Of a DNA stretch of 44,340 nucleotides, positions 34,156-42,854 are shown piece by piece; the stretch's first letter is position 1, and every line of letters starts with the position of its first letter. Below the pieces are notes generated by a model. The model did no database searches and had not been told where the DNA came from. It was given only the letters and a program-made list of their open reading frames with translations. The DNA is from Betaproteobacteria bacterium. Its GTDB lineage: Bacteria; Pseudomonadota; Gammaproteobacteria; Burkholderiales; Burkholderiaceae_C. The position numbers were made by a program, and so were the translations under genes. The DNA lies in NCBI GenBank assembly GCA_009921265.1, contig RFYV01000023.1, positions 1 through 44,340 of the forward strand, given 5' to 3'.

Positions 34156-35076
34156 TTATTGAGAAGGTACTTTAACGGACTTATTGGATAGACCCCAAAC
34201 ATAAGCAGTCAATATATGGATTTGTGAAGTCGTTAAGCGCTCTTCTTGTGCTGGCATTTGATTAAGTTTTCCGCCATTGATCATGGCAGCGATTGCAGGT
34301 TCACCCCATCCGTGCAACCAAATTTTGTCGGTGAGATTCGGCGCACCTAGCGCTGTATTGCCTTTGCCGTCCATGCCATGACATGCAGTACACGCCGCAA
34401 ACTTAGACCTTCCCAGATTTGCTTTTAATGTGTCGTGTGGACTTTGCGACAGACTCAATACATAGTTCGCAACGTTGCTCACCTCATCGGGCGCCCCTAC
34501 AGCAGTAGCCATAGGAGGCATCAAACCGTTGCGGCCTTTGGTGATGCTTTCTTTTATTTTCTCAGGTGAACCACCGTGCAACCAATCACTATCGCTCAAA
34601 TTAGGAAATCCTTTGGAACCACGCGCATCTGAACCATGACATTGTGCGCATTGATTCATAAATAAATGTTCACCAATGGCCAAGGCTTTCGGGTCACCTG
34701 CAACTTGTTGCACGGGCATTTGATCAAACTTGTCGTAGATACTCTTAAGTGCTTGATTGGCCTGCGCAACATCAGCGTCATATTCGGACTTGGAGCTCCA
34801 CTTCAGTGATCCCTGATAACTTCCCAAGCCTGGATAAATAACCACATAAGCCAAGCCAAAAATAATCGTGATGACGAAGAGTCCCACCCACCACAAGGGC
34901 AAGGGGTTGTTCATCTCTTTCAAATTCTCGTCCCAAATATGGCCCGTGGTGTTGTCAGAATTACCAATTAACTTTTTCTTGGCTGTTTTCCAAAGCAAAA
35001 TCACACAAGCCAATATACCCACTAATGTGATGATGGAGATATACAGCGACCAAAAACTATTTGTAAAGTCATTCAT
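34156..35076 (-). CDS. ccoP: cbb3 oxidase subunit III, diheme cytochrome c
   Basis: 306 residues from the ATG at 35076 with GAGGG upstream; a TTG two codons earlier is unlikely. Two N-terminal helices (about 12-30, 60-82) then two cytochrome c domains with CAQCH (143-147) and CTACH (229-233) and Met ligands in MPPMA and MPAQE. The subunit passes electrons from soluble cytochromes to CcoO and CcoN. Order N-O-Q-P is standard. Confidence 0.95.
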   Translation of the reverse strand: MNDFTNSFWSLYISIITLVGILACVILLWKTAKKKLIGNSDNTTGHIWDENLKEMNNPLPLWWVGLFVITIIFGLAYVVIYPGLGSYQGSLKWSSKSEYDADVAQANQALKSIYDKFDQMPVQQVAGDPKALAIGEHLFMNQCAQCHGSDARGSKGFPNLSDSDWLHGGSPEKIKESITKGRNGLMPPMATAVGAPDEVSNVANYVLSLSQSPHDTLKANLGRSKFAACTACHGMDGKGNTALGAPNLTDKIWLHGWGEPAIAAMINGGKLNQMPAQEERLTTSQIHILTAYVWGLSNKSVKVPSQ

Positions 35077-35085
35077 GATCAACCC

Positions 35086-35223
35086 TCATTCATCTTGAAA
35101 AGGTAAAAGAGCCGCCTGCTCAAATCGGTCAGTTTTTTTTCTGTCCATCGTCCAAACCACAATAGCGATGAAAGTGATGAAACTCACGATGGTGGCAATG
35201 ATGCGCAATAAAGTGATGTCCAT
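35086..35223 (-). CDS. ccoQ: cbb3 oxidase small subunit CcoQ
   Basis: 45 residues: MDITLLRIIATIVSF begins one helix (about 5-25), followed by VVWTMDRKKTDRFEQAA, the typical CcoQ end. It lies between ccoO and ccoP, 10 bases from each, exactly where CcoQ is expected. It stabilises the oxidase. Confidence 0.9.
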   Translation of the reverse strand: MDITLLRIIATIVSFITFIAIVVWTMDRKKTDRFEQAALLPFQDE

Positions 35224-35233
35224 AATTAATCCT

Positions 35234-35857
35234 TTATTTGAGTGCACGACCTAAGGCTTGCAAATAGGCCACCAATGCGTCCATATCTGTTTTATCCTTG
35301 ACCTCTTGCGCAGAGTTGTTGATTGCTGCATCGGTATAGGGCACGCCTACTTTTCGAAGCGCTCGCATATGTGTGGCTATTTCATCGGGGCTCACCAAGC
35401 CTTTATCAAGCCAACTGTAGGCAGGCATATTCGATTCTGGAACGACATCGCGCGGATTATTCAAGTGGATGCGATGCCATTCATCGCTGTAGCGTCCACC
35501 AACGCGATGCAAGTCGGGCCCTGTTCTTTTACTGCCCCACTGAAACGGATGGTCGTATACAAATTCACCTGCAACCGAATAATGCCCATAGCGCAATGTT
35601 TCTGCGCGCAAGGGACGAATCATTTGTGAATGGCAGTTGTAGCAACCTTCGCGAATATAAACATCACGCCCTGCCAGTTGCAAAGCCGTGTAAGGCTCGA
35701 CACCTTTGATCGGTTGCGTGGTTGATGCTTGAAAAAATAGCGGCACAATTTCTACCAATCCACCAAATGCAATCGCAACCAAAATTAATACGATCATTAA
35801 AAAATTACTGGTTTCAATTTTTTCATGTGTAAACCCGTTTTTTGTTGGATCGGCCAT
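35234..35857 (-). CDS. ccoO: cbb3 oxidase subunit II, monoheme cytochrome c
   Basis: 207 residues from the ATG at 35857, which has GGAGC upstream and avoids an earlier TTG. One N-terminal helix (18-42), heme motif [12 protein letters not shown] (Cys72, Cys75, His76) and the Met ligand in [16 protein letters not shown] start is canonical for FixO/CcoO. The ATG lies 3 bases after the ccoN stop. Confidence 0.96.
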   Translation of the reverse strand: MADPTKNGFTHEKIETSNFLMIVLILVAIAFGGLVEIVPLFFQASTTQPIKGVEPYTALQLAGRDVYIREGCYNCHSQMIRPLRAETLRYGHYSVAGEFVYDHPFQWGSKRTGPDLHRVGGRYSDEWHRIHLNNPRDVVPESNMPAYSWLDKGLVSPDEIATHMRALRKVGVPYTDAAINNSAQEVKDKTDMDALVAYLQALGRALK

Positions 35858-35859
35858 GA

Positions 35860-37302
35860 TCAAGCTCCTTTTGCTTGCGCAGGTAAATGGGGTATTGCAA
35901 TATCAAAAGGTTTGCCTCTGTTTGCCGTCATGCATACATTCCATAACATGATCAACATACCCGCCAAATACAATGCACCGCCAATGACACGAACCACGTA
36001 ATAGGGGTACGTTGCTTTCACGCTTTCAACAAATGTGTAGGTCAAGGTGCCGTCGTCGTTAATAGCACGCCACATCAAACCCTGCATGACACCCGCAATC
36101 CACATTGCTGCGATGTACAAAACAATTCCAACAGTGGCCAACCAAAAATGCAATTCGATCGCTGGCACGCTGTGCATTTTTTCCCGACCAAATAATCGGG
36201 GAACTAAAAAATAAATAGCGCCCATGGAAACCAATCCCACCCAACCCAACGCACCAGAATGCACGTGACCAACGGTCCAGTCTGTGTAGTGCGACAGTGC
36301 ATTCACCGTTTTGATCGACATCATGGGTCCTTCAAACGTACTCATGCCATAAAAAGACAACGACACGATTAAAAAACGCAAAACAGGATCATCACGCAAC
36401 TTATGCCATGCACCCGACAAAGTCATGATGCCGTTGATCATGCCACCCCAACTGGGCGCGAGCAAAATTAATGAAAAAACCATTCCGAGTGACTGCGTCC
36501 AATCGGGCAATGCGGTGTAGTGCAAATGATGCGGACCCGCCCACATGTAAGTGAATATCAATGCCCAAAAATGCACAATCGACAAGCGATAAGAATAAAC
36601 AGGACGCTCGGCTTGTTTTGGAATGAAGTAATACATCATTCCCAAAAATCCTGCAGTTAGAAAAAAACCAACGGCATTGTGTCCATACCACCATTGAATC
36701 ATCGCGTCTTGCACGCCTGCATAAGCAGAATAAGATTTCATCCATCCAGCTGGAATTTCTGCACTGTTCACCAAATGCAAAACAGCAACCGCCAAAATGA
36801 ATGCACCATAAAACCAATTGGCAACATAAATATGTTTGACTTTTCGTGTTCCGACAGTTCCAAAAAACACAATCGCATAACTCACCCAAACCAATGTAAT
36901 CAAAATATCAATGGGCCACTCTAATTCTGCGTATTCTTTTCCTGTTGTATAGCCCAATGGCAAACTGATGGCTGCGGCCAAAATGACCAACTGCCAACCC
37001 CAAAACGTAAAAGCGGCTAATTGCGGTGCAAATAATCGTGTTTGTCCTGTTCGTTGCACCACGTAATAACTGGTTGCAAACAAGGCGCATCCACCAAACG
37101 CAAAAATAACAGCGTTGGTGTGCAATGGCCTTAAGCGTCCATAACTGAGCCATGGAATACCAAAATTTAATTCAGGCCATGCCAATTGCGATGCAATTAA
37201 TAGCCCCACCAGCATTCCGACAACACCCCAAACCACCGCCATGATGGTGAATTGGCGAATAGCCGTATCGCTATAAAGGGTTGACGTGTCTTTTTGATCC
37301 AT
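35860..37302 (-). CDS. ccoN: cbb3 oxidase catalytic subunit I
   Basis: 480 residues with about 12 helices. Heme and copper ligands are visible: [14 protein letters not shown] (low-spin heme His), the copper-site [16 protein letters not shown] with [32 protein letters not shown] (His pair, catalytic Tyr region is in this stretch) and [15 protein letters not shown]. It reduces oxygen to water with high affinity while pumping protons. Regulation by the FNR-type site upstream. Confidence 0.97.
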   Translation of the reverse strand: MDQKDTSTLYSDTAIRQFTIMAVVWGVVGMLVGLLIASQLAWPELNFGIPWLSYGRLRPLHTNAVIFAFGGCALFATSYYVVQRTGQTRLFAPQLAAFTFWGWQLVILAAAISLPLGYTTGKEYAELEWPIDILITLVWVSYAIVFFGTVGTRKVKHIYVANWFYGAFILAVAVLHLVNSAEIPAGWMKSYSAYAGVQDAMIQWWYGHNAVGFFLTAGFLGMMYYFIPKQAERPVYSYRLSIVHFWALIFTYMWAGPHHLHYTALPDWTQSLGMVFSLILLAPSWGGMINGIMTLSGAWHKLRDDPVLRFLIVSLSFYGMSTFEGPMMSIKTVNALSHYTDWTVGHVHSGALGWVGLVSMGAIYFLVPRLFGREKMHSVPAIELHFWLATVGIVLYIAAMWIAGVMQGLMWRAINDDGTLTYTFVESVKATYPYYVVRVIGGALYLAGMLIMLWNVCMTANRGKPFDIAIPHLPAQAKGA

Positions 37303-37327
37303 GATTGACCTTTCTTAATGCCTCAGA

Positions 37328-37369
37328 AGTATTACAAAAGGTACCTCGCTGAAATTTGATCTATATCAA
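37328..37369 (-). promoter_or_regulatory. Perfect FNR-box promoter of ccoNOQP
   Basis: TTGATCTATATCAA (37356-37369) matches all ten fixed FNR bases. On the minus strand AATACT (37333-37328) is a good -10 at the exact class-II distance, giving a leader of about 19 bases. The site overlaps the ccoS stop codon. Confidence 0.8.
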
Positions 37370-37503
37370 TCCTCATGCAAAATCCGCTCGCCCTCTGCAT
37401 CTAATGAGTCAAATTGCCCACTGTGAATAGCCCACCAAAGCCCGCCCAAAATAAAAAGCACGAGTACAACAGACAAAGGAATGAGTAAAAATAAAATTTC
37501 CAT
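37366..37503 (-). CDS. ccoS: cbb3 oxidase maturation protein CcoS
   Basis: 45 residues. MEILFLLIPLSVVLVLFILGG makes one helix, followed by WWAIHSGQFDSLDAEGERIL, the conserved CcoS end. CcoS is needed for heme/copper loading of cbb3 oxidase. It starts 6 bases after ccoI and ends inside the FNR box of ccoN. Confidence 0.92.
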   Translation of the reverse strand: MEILFLLIPLSVVLVLFILGGLWWAIHSGQFDSLDAEGERILHED

Positions 37504-37509
37504 GATGGA

Positions 37510-39861
37510 TTACAAAGCTTGAAATTTAAAACGTGACAGTTGCAGTGCATGCAAAACAACCCACAACGAACTGATAGCCATTCCAAGTCCAGCCAACCAT
37601 GCCGGCAACCAACCCATCACGGCCAAAGGAACACAAATAGCGTTGTAAAGCGCGGCCCATAGCAAGTTGTGCTTGACGACTCTCATCGTTTGCTTGGCCA
37701 ATTGAATGCTATGAACAACAGCCTGCAATGAATGCCCCATGACAACCATGTCACTGCGTGATTGAGCGATGGCGGCTGATCGACCCATCACAATCGAGAC
37801 ATTCGCGCCAGCTAGCACGGGCAAATCATTGAGGCCATCCCCCACCATCAAAATCCGACGACCCCTTAATTGCAACCACTTCATGTATTCAAGCTTTTGA
37901 GCAGGTGTAACGCCACCTCTTGTGCACGTGGGTGATATATCTAATTGACGTGCGACGGTATTGACCGCTTTCTGTCGATCACCCGATAAAATTTCAACTT
38001 GCACATCGAGTTTTTTTAATTCACTAATGGTGGTAATCGCATCACTTCTCAATGCGTCGCTTCCATCAAAACTCAATAACCATTGTGTTTCACTGCACAA
38101 ATGAACTTGATAGTCGTGCACAGAAGATGGGATAACACCCATACCCAACCATTCTTCACAATACACCAATGAGCCCAAGCGATAATTTTTGATTTCACCT
38201 TGAAGCATCACTTGACCTTGCAATCCTTTACCCGGAGTTTCGTTAACACCATAGCTCAACAACAGTGCATTTGATTGATCGGCGATTGCGCGAGATAACG
38301 GATGAAGCGAGTTCTGAGCGAGTGCAGCTGCATGATCGACCCAGTTTTGAGTTTTAGTTGGCAACTCTTCCTCTATCTTATAAACACCCTCAGCGCTGAC
38401 AATCGTCTCCATGCGTTGAACGTCACGCGTGAGCGTTCCGGTTTTGTCAAATATCACTGTATCGATGCGAGATAAATTTTCAAGCGCTTGTAAATTGCGC
38501 ACCAAGATTCCACTGCGCGCCATTCGCCCAGCGGACGCTATCATGGCTGCGGGTGTTGCCAACGACATAGCGCATGGGCAGGTCACGATGAGAACAGCAA
38601 CAGCGACCATCCATGCTTGACCGATGCCTTGAGGCCAAGCATAAACAGCGGCCAATGCAGCTGCAATCAATACACCGATTAAAAAAGGTCTCGCAATGCG
38701 ATCCGCAATCACAGCGAGTCGCGGTTTATTCAATGCAGCTTCATGCATCAATGAAATAATTTGAGCGTACTGCGTCGATTCACCCAGTTGCGTAATTTGC
38801 ATCCATATGGTTTGTGACAAGTTGTGACTGCCCGCCCACACTTTTTCACCTGTTGTTCTAAAAACGGGCTTAGATTCACCTGTTAGCATGGCCTCTTGAA
38901 CCCATGTATCACCCTCTAAAACCATGCCATCCACAGGAAATTTTTCACCGGGTTTGACACCGATTACATCGTTGAGTGCCAATCGATCCACTGCGATGCG
39001 TTCGATCAGTCCATTACTGCTGCGACGATCCACACTCGCAGGCATGGCATTCATCAACGCATCCAATGCACCTGCTGTTTGATCGCGCAATCGCGATTCA
39101 AACCACCGACCCGTCAATAAGAAAAACACAAACATAGTGAATGAATCAAAATAAACTTCACTTCCCCAAACACCTTGCGGATCAAAAGTGGCAATTGAAC
39201 TCACCACAAAGGTGATCGCCATTCCTAAGGCCACTGGCAAATCCATACTCACTTGTCGCTTTTGCAAATCTCGCCACGCATTTTTCCAATACGATTGACA
39301 TGAAAAAATCACAACGGGCAAACACAAGACCCACGAGGCCCAATGCAATAAATTCAAAACTGATGCATGTATTTCTTCAGGTTCAGACAAATAAGGCGGC
39401 ACCGAATACATCATCACTTGCATCATGCAAAAACCAGCAACAGCAACTCGCCACAAATGGCGACGTGTTTCGATATGTCTTGCATCGCGCAAAGCCTGAT
39501 CATTGGCAGGTAAAGCCTTATATCCCAATTGCTTTAATCGATCCATCCAAACAGAGGGTTTGCTCGTGTTTTCTATCCAAGTCACATTAGCGCGGTGTGA
39601 ACTCGCATCAACTTGTACATCTAAAACGCCAGGCGTTTTTTTTAATACATCTTCAATCTGAAAAGCACACGCGGCGCAATGCATGCCCTCAATCACAATG
39701 TGGGACTTCCAAACTGGATTGATATCCGTATCTGAAATTGATTTTGAAAATTTTTCCCACTCGATCCGTTCGTCGAGCACGTCAAATTCATTCGCGCGCG
39801 CTATCGCCAAGTCCTGAATGGGCTCAAAGTCAAAAGTGGAAGTAGAGGCGTTTGGAGACAT
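37510..39861 (-). CDS. ccoI: Copper-type P1B ATPase for cbb3 assembly
   Basis: 783 residues. One HMA domain with GMHCAACA (Cys62, Cys65), a membrane CPC motif in VTCPCAMSLATPAAM, the phosphorylation site DKTGTLT and the hinge GDGLNDLP, all in order. CcoI/FixI exports copper for cbb3 oxidase. The ATG lacks a ribosome site; TAGTAT six bases upstream suggests a leaderless start under an FNR-like site. Confidence 0.94.
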   Translation of the reverse strand: MSPNASTSTFDFEPIQDLAIARANEFDVLDERIEWEKFSKSISDTDINPVWKSHIVIEGMHCAACAFQIEDVLKKTPGVLDVQVDASSHRANVTWIENTSKPSVWMDRLKQLGYKALPANDQALRDARHIETRRHLWRVAVAGFCMMQVMMYSVPPYLSEPEEIHASVLNLLHWASWVLCLPVVIFSCQSYWKNAWRDLQKRQVSMDLPVALGMAITFVVSSIATFDPQGVWGSEVYFDSFTMFVFFLLTGRWFESRLRDQTAGALDALMNAMPASVDRRSSNGLIERIAVDRLALNDVIGVKPGEKFPVDGMVLEGDTWVQEAMLTGESKPVFRTTGEKVWAGSHNLSQTIWMQITQLGESTQYAQIISLMHEAALNKPRLAVIADRIARPFLIGVLIAAALAAVYAWPQGIGQAWMVAVAVLIVTCPCAMSLATPAAMIASAGRMARSGILVRNLQALENLSRIDTVIFDKTGTLTRDVQRMETIVSAEGVYKIEEELPTKTQNWVDHAAALAQNSLHPLSRAIADQSNALLLSYGVNETPGKGLQGQVMLQGEIKNYRLGSLVYCEEWLGMGVIPSSVHDYQVHLCSETQWLLSFDGSDALRSDAITTISELKKLDVQVEILSGDRQKAVNTVARQLDISPTCTRGGVTPAQKLEYMKWLQLRGRRILMVGDGLNDLPVLAGANVSIVMGRSAAIAQSRSDMVVMGHSLQAVVHSIQLAKQTMRVVKHNLLWAALYNAICVPLAVMGWLPAWLAGLGMAISSLWVVLHALQLSRFKFQAL

Positions 39862-39867
39862 AAGCGA

Positions 39868-39909
39868 ATACTAATGAACACCTTTTGCCCAATGTTTGAC
39901 ATATGTCAA
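39868..39909. promoter_or_regulatory. FNR-like palindrome between ccoI and uspA
   Basis: TTGACATATGTCAA (39896-39909) is a perfect 14-base palindrome with 8 of 10 FNR bases. For ccoI, TAGTAT (39873-39868, minus) lies at the exact class-II -10 distance, starting at the ATG. Confidence 0.55.
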
Positions 39910-39993
39910 GTTCTTGTGATCTATGCAGTCTTAAGCTCAAGTCAGCCTCAAGAATGATCTTGAAGTACTCAAACAACCTCGAAAGGATGAATC

Positions 39994-40437
39994 ATGTATC
40001 ACCGAATTCTTGTTGCCACCGACGGATCCACTTTGTCTAAAAAAGCGGTAAACAGCGCCATCGCCATGGCTGCATTGTGTGGGGCTGAGCTCACAGCGCT
40101 TAAAGTCATTCCACGCTATGCACAATCCTATTACGAAGGATCCATTCCTCTGAATGCCACCGACGTTGCGCGCATTGAAGGCACATGGAAAGCCGACGCC
40201 GAAAAAATGTTGGCAGGCGTAGTCAAAGCAGGCAAAGACAAAGGCGTAGTTGTCACGCCTCAAGTGGTCAAGAGCGATTTGATTTCCGAAGCCATCATCA
40301 AAACTGCCGTGAAGCAAAAAATTGAATTGATTGTGATGGCGTCGCACGGTCGCAGCGGCATCAAGCGTTTGTTGCTGGGTAGCGAAACCAACCATGTTTT
40401 GACGCACGCAACTATTCCAGTTTTGGTTTTGCGTTAA
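39994..40437 (+). CDS. Universal stress protein, UspA family
   Basis: 147 residues. YHRILVATDGSTLSKKAV is the first strand and loop, and ASHGRSGIKRLLLGSETNHVLTHATIPVLVLR gives the ATP-binding G-x2-G-x9-G(S/T) type motif. Such proteins help survival under oxygen or energy limitation. AAAGGA precedes the ATG. The gene abuts the convergent LysR gene with no gap and may respond to the FNR-like site upstream. Confidence 0.93.
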   Translation: MYHRILVATDGSTLSKKAVNSAIAMAALCGAELTALKVIPRYAQSYYEGSIPLNATDVARIEGTWKADAEKMLAGVVKAGKDKGVVVTPQVVKSDLISEAIIKTAVKQKIELIVMASHGRSGIKRLLLGSETNHVLTHATIPVLVLR

Positions 40438-41409
40438 TTAGCGCTTAAGTTTTATTTTTTGAAATGCGCGTGTGCTGGCTCTAGAAATCGTTTCTCTGAG
40501 CCATGCATGCGCTTGGGGTTGTCGTAATCTTTTTCTCCATAGCATATCGATATGCACCTTGGGCAACTCAAAGGGTAGCTCCACAATTTTGAGTTGATCA
40601 AAGGTTCCCGTCACACTTAAAAAATGCTTGGGTAAGACAGTGAGTAAATTGGAGTGCGCGACCACCTGCCCTGCGGTAAAAAACTGATTCACAATTAAAA
40701 CAACTCGACGCTTGCGACCCAATGTGGTGAGGGCATGATCGACCGCACCAAAGGATCGTCCTGAAAAACTCACCATCAGATGACGCGCTTGACAAAACAC
40801 ATCTAAATCCAATTCTTGGTGGGCCAAGGGATGATCTTTGCGCATGACACACACATAGTGCCCATCAAATAATCGTTCAAATTCAAATTCAATATCGGGT
40901 TCAAATTTCAACATCGAATTGAGTTCAGCCAATGCGCTTGGAAAATAACCCACCGCGATGTCGGCAGTTTCATTCATCAACAGTTGTCGCGGATCTCGGG
41001 TACTGAGTGGTACGCAACGAATGGTGACGTTGGGCGCTTCTTCTTCTAATATCGCAACCATTGCAGGCATTAATTCAGCAGCAGTTGCATCGGCCATTGC
41101 CATCACAAAGGACGCTTCTGTTTGCGAAGCGTCAAATTTTCCTGGACTAAGTGCTTGTTCAAACTCTTTGAGCATTTTTCGAACCTGTGGCCATAAATCC
41201 AAAGCCATTGGTGTTGCAACCAACGATTGACCTCTGCGTTGTATCAACTCATCGCCTAGTAAGTCTTTAAGTCGCCTCATGGCATTGCTCACCGCTGGTT
41301 GGGTGAGCGCCAAATTGGCAGCGGCTCGGGTGAGGCTCTTTTGAGTCATGACTTCGTCAAATACACGAAGCAAATTGAGATCAAAAGTTCTAAAATTTAA
41401 TTTGTTCAT
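40438..41409 (-). CDS. LysR-family transcription regulator
   Basis: 323 residues. An N-terminal winged helix-turn-helix (SLTRAAANLALTQPAVSNAMRRLKDLLGDEL, about 25-55) is followed by a full periplasmic-type effector domain. The DLNLLRVFDEV start resembles the NodD/PcpR-like branch that senses aromatic or small organic compounds. It is divergent from the small membrane-protein gene at 41504, the usual arrangement for a LysR target. The ligand is unknown. Confidence 0.92.
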   Translation of the reverse strand: MNKLNFRTFDLNLLRVFDEVMTQKSLTRAAANLALTQPAVSNAMRRLKDLLGDELIQRRGQSLVATPMALDLWPQVRKMLKEFEQALSPGKFDASQTEASFVMAMADATAAELMPAMVAILEEEAPNVTIRCVPLSTRDPRQLLMNETADIAVGYFPSALAELNSMLKFEPDIEFEFERLFDGHYVCVMRKDHPLAHQELDLDVFCQARHLMVSFSGRSFGAVDHALTTLGRKRRVVLIVNQFFTAGQVVAHSNLLTVLPKHFLSVTGTFDQLKIVELPFELPKVHIDMLWRKRLRQPQAHAWLRETISRASTRAFQKIKLKR

Positions 41410-41503
41410 TGATTTTACGAATGACCATCATATAAAAATATAATTTGACCATTACTAGTGTAAACCCTAATATTCATATATCGACACATTTAAAAAGAGC
41501 ATC
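41410..41503. promoter_or_regulatory. Divergent AT-rich promoter region
   Basis: 94 AT-rich bases between the LysR gene and the small membrane-protein gene, with ATATAAAAATATA and TATTCATATATCGA as partial dyads. LysR binding is likely here, but no clean T-N11-A palindrome stands out. Confidence 0.35.
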
Positions 41504-41917
41504 ATGACTTCATTCGTACATATTGAATTTTCAAAAGAACACCCAGGCGTTGTTCGAGCCGAACGTTTCATTCAAACCATCAAGGCTTATGCAACCTATT
41601 TGGGACAAGAGCGCGGCATCAGTTTTCTCCTTCAAAGCGCTTTCGCTGCAGCCTTGCTCGTTGAAATCAATGAAGCCATCGACACTTTGTCTGAAGGGCA
41701 TGAACTGTTGGCTTGGACGGTGATGTGGCTCGTGGCATTTGTTGCTATTTATTATTTTGCACAAGCGCATCTAGTTTCTAACCTTAAAACCAAATGGAAA
41801 AATTGGAAACAAGCCAGACGTATTTCAGCTGCAGAAAACGAATTGTGGTCTGTTGCACTGTCTGACCACCGTGTGATGGCAGACCTGCAATCAGCCATCA
41901 GCCGCTCATCTGATTAG
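41504..41917 (+). CDS. Small membrane protein next to LysR gene
   Basis: 137 residues. A hydrophobic stretch LLAWTVMWLVAFVAIYYFAQA (about 68-88) is one membrane helix, with a shorter hydrophobic helix SFLLQSAFAAALLVEI before it; the flanks are charged and helical. No named family was recognised. AAAGAG precedes the ATG, and a strong terminator follows. Divergent placement suggests control by the LysR protein, which is only inference. Confidence 0.7.
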   Translation: MTSFVHIEFSKEHPGVVRAERFIQTIKAYATYLGQERGISFLLQSAFAAALLVEINEAIDTLSEGHELLAWTVMWLVAFVAIYYFAQAHLVSNLKTKWKNWKQARRISAAENELWSVALSDHRVMADLQSAISRSSD

Positions 41918-41947
41918 TAAATACAGGCTCACTTCGAGCTCTCCATC

Positions 41948-41974
41948 AACGCGCAGCGACCTTGCGCGTTTTTT
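41948..41974 (+). terminator. Intrinsic terminator
   Basis: AACGCGCA (41948-41955) and TGCGCGTT (41963-41970) make a perfect 8-bp stem with a 7-base loop, followed by a run of Ts. It closes the transcript of the small membrane-protein gene before the cox operon. Confidence 0.88.
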
Positions 41975-42062
41975 AATTCTTTATAGTTAAAACCCTTAAG
42001 ACACGCCTTTGTCACTTATTAGGGCAAAATATTAGATCTTTCTGACATTTAAGGAACCCTTC

Positions 42063-42854
42063 ATGTACGCCTTCACCTATGAGCGCCCCACATCACTCGA
42101 CGATGCTTTAAAAGTATTGCAATCAGGTGGACAAGCCTTGGCAGGTGGTCAAACCATGTTGGCGGCGATGAAGCAACGTTTGATGCAACCCGAAAAACTC
42201 ATCGACTTAGCGAGCATCACCGATTTACGCGGCATCAAAAAAGAAGGACAACACATCGTAATTGGTTCAATGACTTCTCATCAAGACGTTTCTTTTAACA
42301 AAGATGTGATTCAATCCATTCCATCACTTGCACATCTCGCGAGCGGCATTGGCGACAGACAAGTTCGCGCACGAGGCACGTTAGGCGGCTCTGTTGCCAA
42401 TAACGATCCTGCTGCTTGTTATCCAAGTGCAGTGCTTGCACTCAATGCAACGATTCAAACCAATCAACGCACCATTGCAGCCGATGCTTTTTTTAAAGGC
42501 ATGTATGCCACCGCATTGAATGAAGGTGAACTCATCACATCCATTCGCTTTCCCATTCCAAAACGCGCGGCTTATGCCAAGTTTCGTCAACCCGCTTCGC
42601 GCTTTGCGTTAGTTGGTGTTTTTGTTGCCGATACAGGAACAGGCGTGCGTGTTGCAATCACGGGTGCGGGCAATGGCGTATTTCGTCATGCAGGCCTTGA
42701 GGCTGCATTAACAAAAAATTTCAGCCCAAAAGCAACTGAAGGCATCACGATTAGTAGCGCTGATTTAAACAGTGACATTCATGCCTCTGCTGTGTATCGC
42801 GCGCATCTGATTCAAATTCAAACGCAAAGAGCTGTTACACAAGCTCTTGGATGA
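42063..42854 (+). CDS. coxM: CoxM-like FAD-binding subunit (xanthine dehydrogenase family)
   Basis: 263 residues. The FAD motifs AGGQTMLAAMKQRLMQP (about 32-48) and TLGGSVANNDPA (about 101-112) are typical of the medium subunit of CO dehydrogenase/xanthine dehydrogenase. It passes electrons from an iron-sulfur subunit to acceptors. AAGGAAC lies before the ATG. Its iron-sulfur (CoxS) and molybdenum (CoxL) partners are not in the window: the gene upstream is unrelated and closed by a terminator, and the next gene is the CoxD-like ATPase. The substrate is unknown; CO, nicotinate or another hydroxylation are all possible. Confidence 0.85.
   Translation: MYAFTYERPTSLDDALKVLQSGGQALAGGQTMLAAMKQRLMQPEKLIDLASITDLRGIKKEGQHIVIGSMTSHQDVSFNKDVIQSIPSLAHLASGIGDRQVRARGTLGGSVANNDPAACYPSAVLALNATIQTNQRTIAADAFFKGMYATALNEGELITSIRFPIPKRAAYAKFRQPASRFALVGVFVADTGTGVRVAITGAGNGVFRHAGLEAALTKNFSPKATEGITISSADLNSDIHASAVYRAHLIQIQTQRAVTQALG

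Noticed and set aside
39937..40407. Long minus-strand frame opposite uspA
   Set aside because: Codes for low-complexity Phe/His/Asn-rich sequence with no motif; the plus-strand UspA is convincing.
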